From NCBI RefSeq assembly GCF_965227725.1, contig NZ_CBDDGH010000005.1, positions 1 to 64,000 on the forward strand: 64,000 nucleotides of DNA, in the 5' to 3' direction. Position 1 is the stretch's first letter. The number at the start of each line of letters is the position of its first letter. Made by a program: the position numbers and the translations under genes. The notes beneath the pieces were generated by a model that was not told where the DNA came from, ran no database searches, and saw nothing but the letters and a program-made list of their open reading frames with translations. This DNA is from Shimia sp965227725 (GTDB taxonomy: Bacteria; Pseudomonadota; Alphaproteobacteria; Rhodobacterales; Rhodobacteraceae). Positions 9,080-17,565 of the stretch are shown piece after piece.

Positions 9080-9109
9080 CTACTGGAGGGCGCAGGCGCG
9101 GTCCAGTAG
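9080..9109. promoter_or_regulatory. CTACTGGA-N14-TCCAGTAG inverted repeat before the first tetR gene
   Basis: Perfect 8-bp arms separated by 14 G/C-rich bases, with the arm nearest the gene 33 bases upstream of its start at 9047. The size and position suit an autoregulatory TetR operator. The sequence does not match the RutR box. Confidence 0.45.
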
Positions 9110-9134
9110 GGCAAAGGTTTTGCTGTGCGATTGG

Positions 9135-9770
9135 TCAGGAAATGGTGCCGATACCGCGCAAAATGATGGCTTTTATGGTGTTTTTTGCCTCTTCCCATTG
9201 CGCGTCCGAGAGCGGCGCGCCGTGGTTGAGGGTTTCGATCTGATGGCCGAAGTCGGCATAATGCTGGGTTGTGGCCCAGAGCATATAGAGCAGCTGGCGC
9301 GGATCAATCGGCTGCATGCGCCCCTCGGCAATCCAGCGTTCAATCACCTTGATTCTGCCGTTGGTCCAGTCGGTGAGCGTGGTTTCCAGATAATCCTGAA
9401 TAACTGGCGCGCCGTGCATCACTTCGCTGGCCCAGACCTTGGAGCCGTCCGGGTGGCGGCGGGAGATTTCCATCTTGGCATCAATATAGGCGCCAATGCC
9501 GTCTTCCGGCCCTTCGGCGTTGTCAAAGGAATCGGCCGCCTGAAGCCAGATTTCAAAGATGTTCTGAACCACCTGCCGATAGAGTAACTCCTTGGTAGGA
9601 AAGTAATAATGCAGGTTTGCCTTGGGCAGGCCGGCCACATCGGCAATCAGCTGCATGGTGGCGCCGCCAAAACCCGCCTCTGCAAAGACTTTTTCTGCTG
9701 CTGATAAAATCAGCGTTTCCGCCTCTTTGCGACGCAGTTTTTTGCTGTTGGTTGTACGTGTGGAGGTCAT
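9135..9770 (-). CDS. rutR: TetR family regulator RutR (pyrimidine-utilisation regulator)
   Basis: 211 residues from the ATG at 9770; the open frame extends 21 codons upstream into the operator region and is not used. TetR helix-turn-helix at about 15-65 (ILSAAEKVFAEAGFGG, LPKANLHYYFPTKELL), then a RutR C-terminal domain with LLYMLWATTQHYADFGHQIE. Known RutR proteins bind uracil or thymine and control pyrimidine metabolism. Two consensus-like RutR boxes lie directly upstream, between this gene and the divergent amidohydrolase. It ends 87 bases before the first paralogue. Confidence 0.9.
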   Translation of the reverse strand: MTSTRTTNSKKLRRKEAETLILSAAEKVFAEAGFGGATMQLIADVAGLPKANLHYYFPTKELLYRQVVQNIFEIWLQAADSFDNAEGPEDGIGAYIDAKMEISRRHPDGSKVWASEVMHGAPVIQDYLETTLTDWTNGRIKVIERWIAEGRMQPIDPRQLLYMLWATTQHYADFGHQIETLNHGAPLSDAQWEEAKNTIKAIILRGIGTIS

Positions 9771-9792
9771 GAATGGGGCCTTGAGAAATTTC

Positions 9793-9808
9793 TTGACCGA
9801 ATGGTCAG
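9793..9808. promoter_or_regulatory. RutR box 1
   Basis: TTGACCGAATGGTCAG: perfect TGACC-N4-GGTCA palindrome and 12 of 14 matches to the E. coli RutR consensus TTGACCANNTGGTCAA. It lies 23 bases upstream of the rutR start. Confidence 0.75.
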
Positions 9809-9825
9809 GCTGTGGTGCTCTGAAA

Positions 9826-9841
9826 TTGACCATACGGTCAG
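9826..9841. promoter_or_regulatory. RutR box 2
   Basis: TTGACCATACGGTCAG: perfect TGACC-N4-GGTCA palindrome, also 12 of 14 to the RutR consensus. Its centre is 33 bases (about three helical turns) from box 1, so both sites face the same side of the helix in the rutR/amidohydrolase divergent promoter. Confidence 0.75.
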
Positions 9842-9925
9842 GATGGCCGTGAAAGCAAGAGCCCCGCCAGTGAGGGACCGATCCGAAAGGGTCAGGAACC
9901 CGGGCCGAAAATAGGGAGTGAAATC

Positions 9926-11176
9926 ATGAGTGCACCCGGTGAAAACCTGAAGGTGAATGGCGACCGTCTTTGGGACAGTCTGATGGAAATGGCCAAGATT
10001 GGCCCCGGTGTGGCCGGCGGCAACAACCGACAGACGCTGACCGATGAAGACGCCGAAGGGCGCGCGCTGTTCCAGACATGGTGTGAGGATGTGGGCTGCA
10101 CCATGGGGCTGGATACCATGGGCAATATGTTTGCCACATATCCCGGCACGGACCCTGAGGCGCTGCCAGTCTATGTGGGCAGCCACCTTGATACCCAGCC
10201 CACGGGCGGCAAATATGACGGTGTGCTTGGGGTGCTGGGCGGTCTGGAGCTGCTGCGCACGATGAAGGACCTTGGCATCAAGACCAAACACCCGATTGTT
10301 GTGACCAACTGGACCAATGAGGAAGGCACGCGGTTTGCGCCGGCGATGCTGTCGTCGGGCGTGTTTGCGGGTGTTCACACGCAGGATTGGGCCTACGACC
10401 GCGAAGATGCGGAAGGCAAGAAATTCGGCGATGAGCTGGCGCGGATCGGCTGGCGTGGCGATGAGGAAGTGGGCGCGCGTAAGATGCACGCGATGTTTGA
10501 ACTGCACATCGAGCAGGGGCCTATTCTGGAAGCCGAAGGCAAGGACATCGGGGTTGTCACCCATGGTCAGGGCCTGAGCTGGACGCAGGTGACCATCGAA
10601 GGCAAGGACGCGCACACCGGCTCCACCCCGATGCCGATGCGCAAGAACGCGGGCCTTGGCATGGCGCGGATCTTGGACAAGGTGGATGAGATCGCCTTTT
10701 CCCATGCGCCCCATGCGGTGGGCGCGGCGGGCCATATCGATGTCTACCCGAACTCGCGCAATGTGATCCCCGGCAAGGTGGTCTTTACCGTGGATTTCCG
10801 CAGCCCTGAGCTGTCGGTGATTGAGGACATGGAAGCCCGCCTGAAGGTGGAAGGTCAGAAAATCGCCGATGACATGGGGCTCACGATCTCCTTTGAGAAG
10901 GTGGGCGGCTTTGATCCGGTGAAGTTTGATGAGGGCTGCGTGACAGCTGTGCGCAATGCCGCGGAGCGTCTGGGCTATAGCCACACCAATATTATTTCCG
11001 GCGCAGGCCATGATGCCTGCTGGATCAATCAAGTGGCGCCAACAGCCATGGTGATGTGCCCCTGTGTGGATGGTCTGAGCCACAATGAGGCCGAAGAGAT
11101 TTCCAAAGAATGGGCGGCAGCGGGCGCGGATGTGCTGTTGCATGCGGTGCTCGAGACCGCGGAGATCGTGGAATAA
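9926..11176 (+). CDS. M20 family Zn-dependent carbamoyl amidohydrolase (beta-ureidopropionase type)
   Basis: 416 residues. The protein belongs to the allantoate amidohydrolase/N-carbamoyl amino-acid hydrolase branch of M20. Metal-site motifs are in order: GSHLDTQPTGGKYDGVLGV, NWTNEEGTRFAPAM, ELHIEQGPILE, and SGAGHDA near the C-terminus. The dimerisation domain with GKDAHTGSTPMP lies between. Next to dihydropyrimidinase and PreTA it most likely hydrolyses N-carbamoyl-beta-alanine to beta-alanine, CO2 and ammonia, the last step of reductive pyrimidine degradation. The ATG has AGGGAG upstream, and RutR boxes precede it. Confidence 0.93.
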   Translation: MSAPGENLKVNGDRLWDSLMEMAKIGPGVAGGNNRQTLTDEDAEGRALFQTWCEDVGCTMGLDTMGNMFATYPGTDPEALPVYVGSHLDTQPTGGKYDGVLGVLGGLELLRTMKDLGIKTKHPIVVTNWTNEEGTRFAPAMLSSGVFAGVHTQDWAYDREDAEGKKFGDELARIGWRGDEEVGARKMHAMFELHIEQGPILEAEGKDIGVVTHGQGLSWTQVTIEGKDAHTGSTPMPMRKNAGLGMARILDKVDEIAFSHAPHAVGAAGHIDVYPNSRNVIPGKVVFTVDFRSPELSVIEDMEARLKVEGQKIADDMGLTISFEKVGGFDPVKFDEGCVTAVRNAAERLGYSHTNIISGAGHDACWINQVAPTAMVMCPCVDGLSHNEAEEISKEWAAAGADVLLHAVLETAEIVE

Positions 11177-11246
11177 ACACGGGATGCCGGGGCTCTGTCT
11201 CCGGCCACCGAATGTGTGCGGGGGCACTCTCCGCACAGTGATTTGA

Positions 11247-11333
11247 GTGGGGGCCAGCCCCTACGCACAGGATAGGTGGGGGCCAGTTCCCACACGCAGA
11301 ATAGGTGGGGGCCAGCCCCCACACCCCCGGGAT
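11247..11333. repeat. Three tandem 29-bp repeats, each with an internal palindrome
   Basis: Units begin at 11247, 11276 and 11305 and all start GTGGGGGCCAG followed by a C-rich arm, so each unit can fold on itself (GTGGGGG / CCCCCAC in unit 3). The tract lies in the 226-base gap between the amidohydrolase and dihydropyrimidinase genes. Similar G-rich/C-rich palindromes are frequent between genes in Rhodobacteraceae (from memory). Confidence 0.8.
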
Positions 11334-11402
11334 ATTTCCCGCAAGAGGAAGCCGGGGGGGGAATTGAGCGCATCATGCGCGGGTTATTCAGGGAGTGAAG
11401 AC

Positions 11403-12860
11403 ATGGCGACGAAAGTCATTAAAAACGGCACCGTTGTGACGGCGGATCTGTCTTATGAGGCGGATGTTCTGATCGAGAACGGCGTGATCATCGAGATTGG
11501 CAAAGGCCTCAAGGGCGACGAAGAGCTGGATGCGACCGGCTGCTACGTGATGCCGGGCGGGATTGACCCACATGTGCATTTGGAAATGCCGTTTATGGGC
11601 ACCTATTCCAGCGATGATTTTGAGAGCGGCACGCGCGCCGGTTTGGCAGGCGGCACCACGATGGTGGTGGATTTCTGTCTGCCAAATCAGGGCGAGAGCC
11701 TGCTGGATGCGATCAAGCGCTGGGACAACAAATCCACCCGCGCGAACTGTGACTACTCTTTCCACATGGCGGTGACCTGGTGGGGCGAGCAGGTCTTCAA
11801 CGATATGAAGACCGTGATTGAGCAGCGCGGCATCAACACATTCAAGCATTTCCTCGCCTATAAGGGCGCGTTGATGGTGAATGACGATGAGCTCTTTGCC
11901 TCTTTCAACCGTCTTGCTGAGCTGGGCGGGATTGCCATGGTGCACGCCGAGAACGGCGATGTGGTGGCGGAGATGACCGCCAAGCTGCTGGCAGAGGGCA
12001 ATGTGGGGCCGGAAGGCCATGCCTATTCGCGCCCGACACAAGTGGAAGGCGAAGCCACCAACCGCGCGATCATGATTGCCGATATGGCCGGTGTGCCGCT
12101 TTATGTGGTGCACACCTCCTGTGAAGAGGCCCATGAAGCGATCCGGCGGGCGCGGATGCAGGGCAAGCGCGTTTGGGGCGAGCCGCTCATTCAGCATCTG
12201 ACACTGGATGAGAGCGAGTATTTCAACCCGGATTGGGATCACGCCGCACGCCGGGTGATGTCACCTCCGTTCCGCAACAAGCAGCATCAGGACAGCCTCT
12301 GGGCCGGTCTGCAATCGGGCAGCCTGAGTGTAGTGGCCACCGACCATTGCGCCTTCACCACCGAACAGAAGCGCTATGGCGTGGGCGACTTCTCCAAGAT
12401 CCCGAACGGCACCGGCGGGCTTGAGGACCGGATGCCGATGCTCTGGACACATGGTGTGGAAACCGGCCGTCTGACGCCCAATGAGTTTGTCGCCGTGACC
12501 TCCACCAATATTGCGAAAATCCTGAACTGTTATCCCAAGAAGGGCGCGGTTCTGGTTGGGGCGGATGCGGACCTTGTGGTCTGGGATCCGGCCAAGACCA
12601 AGACGATTTCCGCAAGCAGCCAGCAGAGCGCGATTGATTACAACGTGTTTGAAGGGCAAGAGGTCAAAGGCCTGCCGCGCTTTACCCTGACACGGGGCCA
12701 TGTGGCGGTGCATGACGGCGAGATCCGCACGCAGGAAGGCCATGGCAAGTTTGTGGAGCGTGAAGCCAACACCACGGTCAACAAGGCGCTGAGCACGTGG
12801 AAAGAGCTGAGCGCGCCGCGCCCGGTGGAGCGCAGCGGCATTCCGGCCACGGGTGTGTGA
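11403..12860 (+). CDS. hydA: Dihydropyrimidinase (D-hydantoinase)
   Basis: 485 residues from the ATG at 11403, preceded by AGGGAG. The longer frame back to 11247 runs through the repeat tract and is not coding. The cyclic amidohydrolase motifs are all present: DPHVH (metal), the carboxylated Lys in FKHFLAYKGALM, HAENGD, VVHTSC, and ATDHC. The enzyme opens dihydrouracil/dihydrothymine to N-carbamoyl-beta-amino acids in the cytosol, between PreTA and the M20 amidohydrolase. Confidence 0.95.
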   Translation: MATKVIKNGTVVTADLSYEADVLIENGVIIEIGKGLKGDEELDATGCYVMPGGIDPHVHLEMPFMGTYSSDDFESGTRAGLAGGTTMVVDFCLPNQGESLLDAIKRWDNKSTRANCDYSFHMAVTWWGEQVFNDMKTVIEQRGINTFKHFLAYKGALMVNDDELFASFNRLAELGGIAMVHAENGDVVAEMTAKLLAEGNVGPEGHAYSRPTQVEGEATNRAIMIADMAGVPLYVVHTSCEEAHEAIRRARMQGKRVWGEPLIQHLTLDESEYFNPDWDHAARRVMSPPFRNKQHQDSLWAGLQSGSLSVVATDHCAFTTEQKRYGVGDFSKIPNGTGGLEDRMPMLWTHGVETGRLTPNEFVAVTSTNIAKILNCYPKKGAVLVGADADLVVWDPAKTKTISASSQQSAIDYNVFEGQEVKGLPRFTLTRGHVAVHDGEIRTQEGHGKFVEREANTTVNKALSTWKELSAPRPVERSGIPATGV

Positions 12861-12865
12861 TGCGC

Positions 12866-13282
12866 TTAGGCGGGCACCAGATCCTCAAGCTCGGGCAGGA
12901 GGCGCACGCTTTCCTGCTCGTGCGGGTCGGTGCGCGCGATGATGGCCACAGCCTCTACCGAGCCGGTGTTGATCGGCAGGTGGGGCACGCCCGCAGGGAT
13001 ATAGACCAGATCGCCCGGATCGGTTTCCATATAGTGTTCAAGCTTTTCGCCCCAGTACATCGCGGCAGAGCCTTCCATCACATAGATCGCCGTTTCATGG
13101 CTTTCATGCAGATGGGCTTTGGCGCGACCGCCGGGCGGGATGCGCAGGATGTGCATGCAGATGCCCTGAGCACCGGTGGTTTCGCGGGCGATGCCCTCAA
13201 AATAGCTGAACCCCTGTTTGCCGGCATAAGTGCCGCCTGGGCGCAGCTTTTGGCATTTGGTGGGCATGGAAGAAGATGTCAT
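12866..13282 (-). CDS. Cupin domain protein
   Basis: 138 residues. It is a single conserved cupin barrel with motif 1 (GGRAKAHLHESHETAIYVMEG, with HxH and the later Glu) and a motif 2 (PGDLVYIPAGVPHLPIN, with the His). The metal ligands are therefore intact. The stop almost touches that of dihydropyrimidinase (convergent), and its start faces the ABC-transporter operon. The substrate is unknown; in this locus a role with an intermediate or an aldehyde by-product is possible but unsupported. An alternative ATG lies at 13267. Confidence 0.85.
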   Translation of the reverse strand: MTSSSMPTKCQKLRPGGTYAGKQGFSYFEGIARETTGAQGICMHILRIPPGGRAKAHLHESHETAIYVMEGSAAMYWGEKLEHYMETDPGDLVYIPAGVPHLPINTGSVEAVAIIARTDPHEQESVRLLPELEDLVPA

Positions 13283-13314
13283 GGGGGCGTGCTCCCGAAA
13301 AAGGCAATAATGAT

Positions 13315-14118
13315 ATGACTATGACAGATGGGGAGAACGGTGTGTCAACCGTGATCAGCGCCAAGAACCTGAGCCTGACCTTTGAGACCAACGATGGTCC
13401 GGTGCATGCGCTTAAGGATGTGAACCTTGATATCAAAAAGGGGGACTTTGTCTCTTTCATCGGGCCTTCGGGCTGCGGGAAGACCACATTTCTGCGCTGT
13501 ATGGCTGATCTGGAACAGCCCACGGCGGGGGAAATCACCGTCAATGGGGTGAGCCCGCAGGAGGCGCGGAAGAGCCGCGCCTATGGTTATGTGTTCCAGC
13601 ACGCGGGGCTGTATCCGTGGCGCACCATTGGCGGCAACATTCGCCTGCCGCTGGAAATCATGGGCGTGGACAAGGCCGAGCAGGACAAATCCGTGAAAGA
13701 GGTGCTGGAGCTGGTGCATCTGGAGGGCTTTGAGAAGAAGTTCCCCTGGCAGCTGTCCGGCGGGATGCAGCAGCGGGCCAGCATTGCGCGCGCGCTGGCC
13801 TTTCACGCCGATATCCTGTTGATGGATGAGCCGTTTGGTGCGCTGGATGAGATTGTACGTGACCACCTCAATGAGCAGCTTTTGGAGCTGTGGGCGCGCA
13901 CCAATAAGACCATTGGCTTTGTCACCCACTCGATTCCTGAGGCGGTTTACCTGTCGACCAAGATTGTGGTGATGAGTCCGCGTCCGGGGCGCATTCATGA
14001 TGTGATCGAGAGCACGCTGCCAAGAGAGCGGCCGCTGGATATTCGCGACAGTCAGGAGTTCATCGACATTTCGCATCGGGTGCGGGATGGCCTGCGGGCG
14101 GGGCATGAAAATGACTGA
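13315..14118 (+). CDS. ABC transporter ATP-binding protein (NitT/TauT/THI5 type)
   Basis: 267 residues. Walker A GPSGCGKTT, signature LSGGMQQRASIARAL, Walker B DILLMDEPFGALDE, and H-loop VTHSIPEAVYL are all normal. The sequence fits ATPases partnered with NMT1/THI5-like binding proteins. AAAAGG precedes the ATG at 13315. It is the first gene of the operon ATPase, GNAT, permease, permease, binding protein. By context it powers uptake of a pyrimidine or related base. Confidence 0.93.
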   Translation: MTMTDGENGVSTVISAKNLSLTFETNDGPVHALKDVNLDIKKGDFVSFIGPSGCGKTTFLRCMADLEQPTAGEITVNGVSPQEARKSRAYGYVFQHAGLYPWRTIGGNIRLPLEIMGVDKAEQDKSVKEVLELVHLEGFEKKFPWQLSGGMQQRASIARALAFHADILLMDEPFGALDEIVRDHLNEQLLELWARTNKTIGFVTHSIPEAVYLSTKIVVMSPRPGRIHDVIESTLPRERPLDIRDSQEFIDISHRVRDGLRAGHEND

Positions 14119-14542
14119 GCTGCACATCAGACGGGCGACGCCTGAGGATGTCGGGGCGATGGCGCAGATTGTCTGTGACTGGGAGGCCGCGACGGAGTGG
14201 ATGAGCTCGCCCTACGGGCCGGAGGAGATTTCCGGGTTTATCCGTGAGGCCATGCCCGCGCGGGAGATGTGGGTCGCGGGGGAACCGATTGAGGGCTATC
14301 TCTCCTATGATCCCAAAGCCACCCGCGTGGGTGGTCTCTATTGCCGCAAGAGCGGGCAGGGGCTGGGCAAAGCGCTGATGGACAAGGTGAAAGAGGGGCG
14401 CGATTTCCTCTGGCTCACCACCCATGAGCCGAACCTGAAAGCGCAGAAGTTCTACAAACGCGAAGGGTTTGTCGAGGTGAGCCGCCATGACGCGGAGCCG
14501 CCAAACACGGTGCGTGAAGTGCGGATGGAGTGGCAGCGATGA
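14111..14542 (+). CDS. GNAT family N-acetyltransferase
   Basis: 143 residues, overlapping the preceding ATPase gene by 8 bases (an in-frame ATG at 14105 is also possible). The GNAT core is visible: RRATPEDVGAMAQIV at the N-terminus, the acetyl-CoA loop near KSGQGLGKALMDKVKE, and the C-terminal NLKAQKFYKREGFVEV. It is translationally coupled with the transporter genes, so it may modify an imported compound. The acceptor is unknown. Confidence 0.88.
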   Translation: MTELHIRRATPEDVGAMAQIVCDWEAATEWMSSPYGPEEISGFIREAMPAREMWVAGEPIEGYLSYDPKATRVGGLYCRKSGQGLGKALMDKVKEGRDFLWLTTHEPNLKAQKFYKREGFVEVSRHDAEPPNTVREVRMEWQR

Positions 14543-15471
14543 GAAATCTACTCCCGATTTTGACCGTACTGGCGGCGATTGTGGGCATCTGGTGGTTGGC
14601 GGTGGCGCCGATGAACGTGCGCCCGGCGCTGGATATTGCCGAACGGGGTGGCGCGGTTGTGGTGCCGGAAGGCTCGGTGGAACGCCGCGATGTGTCGGTC
14701 TTTAAGCTGATGCTCGACAACCCGTCGCTGGTGGCGGCGGGCTATGATCTGAAACGTCCACGACTGCCGACACCGGCGCAGGTGGGCGAGGAGCTGTGGA
14801 AGACCACGGGCGCGATGGTGGCCAAGGGGCGGACATGGTCCAAACGCTCGTTGATCTATCATGCCTGGGTGACGTTGCAGTCCACCCTTTGGGGGTTCCT
14901 GCTGGGCACCACCGTGGGCATTCTGGGTGCGGTTGCCATTGTCTACAGCCGTGTGGTGGACATGAGTGTGATGCCCTGGGCGATCATCAGCCAGACCGTG
15001 CCGATTGTGGCGCTGGCGCCGATGATTATCGTGGTCTCCAATCAGGTGGGCATCGAGGGACGCGGGGTACCTAAAGCGATCATCTCTGCCTATCTGTGTT
15101 TCTTCCCGGTGCTGGTGTCCATGGTCAAAGGCCTGCGCTCTCCGACGGGCGAGCAGCTGGATCTCCTAAAAACCTATAACACCAGTGGGTTGCAGAGCTT
15201 TCTGAAACTGCGTCTTCCGGCAAGTGTGCCTTATCTTTTCACCGCGCTGAAGGTCGGCATTGCCGCCGCTTTGGTGGGCACGATTGTGGGCGAGCTGCCA
15301 ACGGGTGCGATCAGCGGGTTGGGTGCGCGTATTCTGATCGGGGATCAGTTTGGCACGCCGCTGGCGATCTGGTCGGCGCTGGTCTGTGCCGCTGTGCTGG
15401 CCGGTATTCTGGTCACTCTGATTGACATCACCCAGCGGGTCACGCTGCGCAAGATGGGGTTCAACTCATGA
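14539..15471 (+). CDS. ABC transporter permease (first)
   Basis: 310 residues, ATGA overlap with the GNAT gene. It has an N-terminal membrane anchor (about 1-20), a periplasmic or linker segment to about 110, then a BPD_transp_1 domain with five spans. The EAA-type loop reads TYNTSGLQSFLKLRLPASVPYLF. It forms a heterodimer with the next permease in the inner membrane. Confidence 0.92.
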   Translation: MRNLLPILTVLAAIVGIWWLAVAPMNVRPALDIAERGGAVVVPEGSVERRDVSVFKLMLDNPSLVAAGYDLKRPRLPTPAQVGEELWKTTGAMVAKGRTWSKRSLIYHAWVTLQSTLWGFLLGTTVGILGAVAIVYSRVVDMSVMPWAIISQTVPIVALAPMIIVVSNQVGIEGRGVPKAIISAYLCFFPVLVSMVKGLRSPTGEQLDLLKTYNTSGLQSFLKLRLPASVPYLFTALKVGIAAALVGTIVGELPTGAISGLGARILIGDQFGTPLAIWSALVCAAVLAGILVTLIDITQRVTLRKMGFNS

Positions 15472-16313
15472 TCTGGATTGTTGCAATGCTGGTGTTTTGG
15501 GCGGCTGCCTGGCGCACCAATGTTTGGTTCGCAAACTCGGCTTATGCGGAAATGACGGCGGTGCGCATCTCGGTGCCGGTGCTGTTTGGGATCACCATTC
15601 TGGTGCTCTGGGAATGCCTTGTGCGCGGCTTTGGGGTCAGCCAGGTGATCTTGCCGCCTCCCAGCCAGGTGATGGTGGTGTTTGCCCAATCCACAGACCT
15701 TCTGTGGGTCGATTTTGTGCAGACCGTTGTGAAAGGCGCGTTGCGCGGCTTTCTGATGGGGGCGGCGGCGGCCTTTATTGCGGCGCTGCTGATTGACCGC
15801 AGTGCGTTTCTGACCCGTGGTCTGCTGCCGATTGGCAACTTTGTCGCCGCTTTGCCGATTGTCGGCGTGGCCCCAATTCTGGTGAACTGGTTCGGCTTTG
15901 ACTGGCACTCCAAAGCGGCCGTTGTGGTGGTGATGGTGTTCTTTCCCATTCTGGTGAACACGGTGCAGGGCTTGCGCGCCACGGACGCGATGCAGCGGGA
16001 TCTGATGCGCACCTATGCGGCGGGTTATTTCCAGACGTTGCTGAAGCTGCGTATTCCTGCCGCACTGCCTTTCATTTTCAATGGGTTGAAGATTGCCACA
16101 ACCCTTGCTTTGATCGGTGCCATTGTTGCGGAGTATTTTGGTTCGCCCACGCGGGGCATGGGGTTTCGTATCTCGACCGGCGTTGGCAGTCTTTCAATAG
16201 ATTTGGTCTGGGCTGAGATTTTTGTCTCAGCACTTGTGGGCAGCGCCTTTTACGGGGTTGTCGCATGGATCGAAAAACGGGTGACCTTCTGGCACCCATC
16301 ACAAAGAGGTTGA
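15468..16313 (+). CDS. ABC transporter permease (second)
   Basis: 281 residues, ATGA overlap with the first permease. It has about six membrane spans and the EAA loop TYAAGYFQTLLKLRIPAALP, homologous to the first permease. The pairing of two different permeases fits riboflavin/hydroxymethylpyrimidine-type importers, in line with the THI5-like binding protein downstream. Confidence 0.92.
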   Translation: MIWIVAMLVFWAAAWRTNVWFANSAYAEMTAVRISVPVLFGITILVLWECLVRGFGVSQVILPPPSQVMVVFAQSTDLLWVDFVQTVVKGALRGFLMGAAAAFIAALLIDRSAFLTRGLLPIGNFVAALPIVGVAPILVNWFGFDWHSKAAVVVVMVFFPILVNTVQGLRATDAMQRDLMRTYAAGYFQTLLKLRIPAALPFIFNGLKIATTLALIGAIVAEYFGSPTRGMGFRISTGVGSLSIDLVWAEIFVSALVGSAFYGVVAWIEKRVTFWHPSQRG

Positions 16314-16351
16314 ACAACAACCCAAATGATATTCAACAAGGAGAAACTTGC

Positions 16352-17341
16352 ATGAAACTCTCGACTTCCTCTCTTACGGCCGCGGCCTTTTCCCTGCTGG
16401 GATCTGCTGCACTGGCCGCAGATGATGTGACCCTTCAGCTTAAGTGGGTGACCCAATCCCAATTTGCAGGCTACTACGTGGCGCTGGAAAACGGGTTTTA
16501 CTCGGACGAAGACCTGAATGTGACCATCAAGCCGGGTGGCCCGGACATTGCCCCGACACAGGTGCTGGCCGGTGGCGGCGCTGACGTGACCGTGGAGTGG
16601 ATGCCTGCGGCGCTGGCGGCCCGTGAAAAAGGCCTGCCGATGGTGAACATCGCGCAGCCGTTCAAATCTTCGGGCATGATGCTGACCTGCCGCAAGGATG
16701 CGGGTGTGGCGACCACCGATGACTTTGCCGGCAAAACGTTGGGCGTTTGGTTCTTTGGCAACGAATTCCCCTTCCTGAGCTGGATGTCGCAGCTGGAGCT
16801 GAGCACCGATGGCGGCGACGCCGGTGTTGAGGTGCTCAAGCAGGGCTTTAACGTGGATCCGATCCTGAACGGCCAGGCGGCCTGTGTGTCCACCATGACC
16901 TACAATGAATACTGGCAGGTGATTGATGCGGGCCTGACCCCGGATGATCTGACCACATTCAAATACGAAGATCAGGGTGTGGCGACGCTGGAAGACGGGC
17001 TTTATGCGCTGGAAGAAAACCTTGCCGATCCGGCCTTTGAGGACAAGATGGTGCGCTTTGTGCGCGCGTCCATGAAGGGCTGGAAGTGGGCTGAAGAGAA
17101 CCCGGAAGACGCAGCGATGATCGTGCTGGAGTATGACGAAACCGGTGCGCAGACCGAAGAGCATCAGGTGCGGATGATGGGCGAGATTGCCAAGCTGACC
17201 GCAGGCTCCAACGGTGCACTTGATCCGGCGGATTATGAGCGCACGGTGGCAAGCCTGATGTCTGGCGGCTCTGATCCGGTTATCACTGCGACCCCAGAAG
17301 GTGCATGGACCCACGCCATCACCGACAAAGCGCTGAAGTAA
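16352..17341 (+). CDS. ABC transporter substrate-binding protein, NMT1/THI5-like
   Basis: 329 residues from the ATG at 16352 (AAGGAG upstream). A Sec signal peptide ends near SAALAA. The mature protein begins with LQLKWVTQSQFAGYYVALEN, the NMT1/THI5 signature, and has two lobes. This family binds pyrimidines such as hydroxymethylpyrimidine precursors or formylaminopyrimidine. In this operon a pyrimidine base or nucleoside breakdown product is the likely ligand. A strong terminator follows. Confidence 0.93.
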   Translation: MKLSTSSLTAAAFSLLGSAALAADDVTLQLKWVTQSQFAGYYVALENGFYSDEDLNVTIKPGGPDIAPTQVLAGGGADVTVEWMPAALAAREKGLPMVNIAQPFKSSGMMLTCRKDAGVATTDDFAGKTLGVWFFGNEFPFLSWMSQLELSTDGGDAGVEVLKQGFNVDPILNGQAACVSTMTYNEYWQVIDAGLTPDDLTTFKYEDQGVATLEDGLYALEENLADPAFEDKMVRFVRASMKGWKWAEENPEDAAMIVLEYDETGAQTEEHQVRMMGEIAKLTAGSNGALDPADYERTVASLMSGGSDPVITATPEGAWTHAITDKALK

Positions 17342-17367
17342 GCCAAACCTTAGTGCTAGAATTGCGA

Positions 17368-17397
17368 AAGGCCGGGGAGATCCCGGCCTTTTTTGTT
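17368..17397 (+). terminator. Rho-independent terminator of the ABC-transporter operon
   Basis: Stem AAGGCCGGG / CCCGGCCTT followed directly by a run of six T, 27 bases after the binding-protein stop. Confidence 0.9.
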
Positions 17398-17461
17398 TAA
17401 AATCATCGTCCTGAAGATCTAAAACGCATGGTTTCCACCAGCACGCAGGCGGCGAAGCCGA

Positions 17462-17520
17462 CCAGCCCCCGACCCTCCCCACGGGAGGGGGCTTCACCCC
17501 CACCCAGGGTCGGGGGCTGG
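17462..17520. repeat. Large intergenic inverted repeat
   Basis: Perfect 15-bp arms CCAGCCCCCGACCCT (17462-17476) and AGGGTCGGGGGCTGG (17506-17520), with a second GGGGG/CCCCC hairpin inside the 29-base loop. It lies between the convergent transporter operon and flavoprotein gene. It shares the CCAGCCCCC core with the repeat at 11247-11333, so both may belong to one class of intergenic palindromes. Confidence 0.8.
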
Positions 17521-17565
17521 TCTATGTGACCCGTTACAATCGTTACAGATTTGCTGGACGGTGAT

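Noticed and set aside
9767..11236. 489-codon minus-strand frame opposite the amidohydrolase
   Set aside because: Antisense shadow; the plus strand encodes a complete M20 enzyme with all metal motifs.
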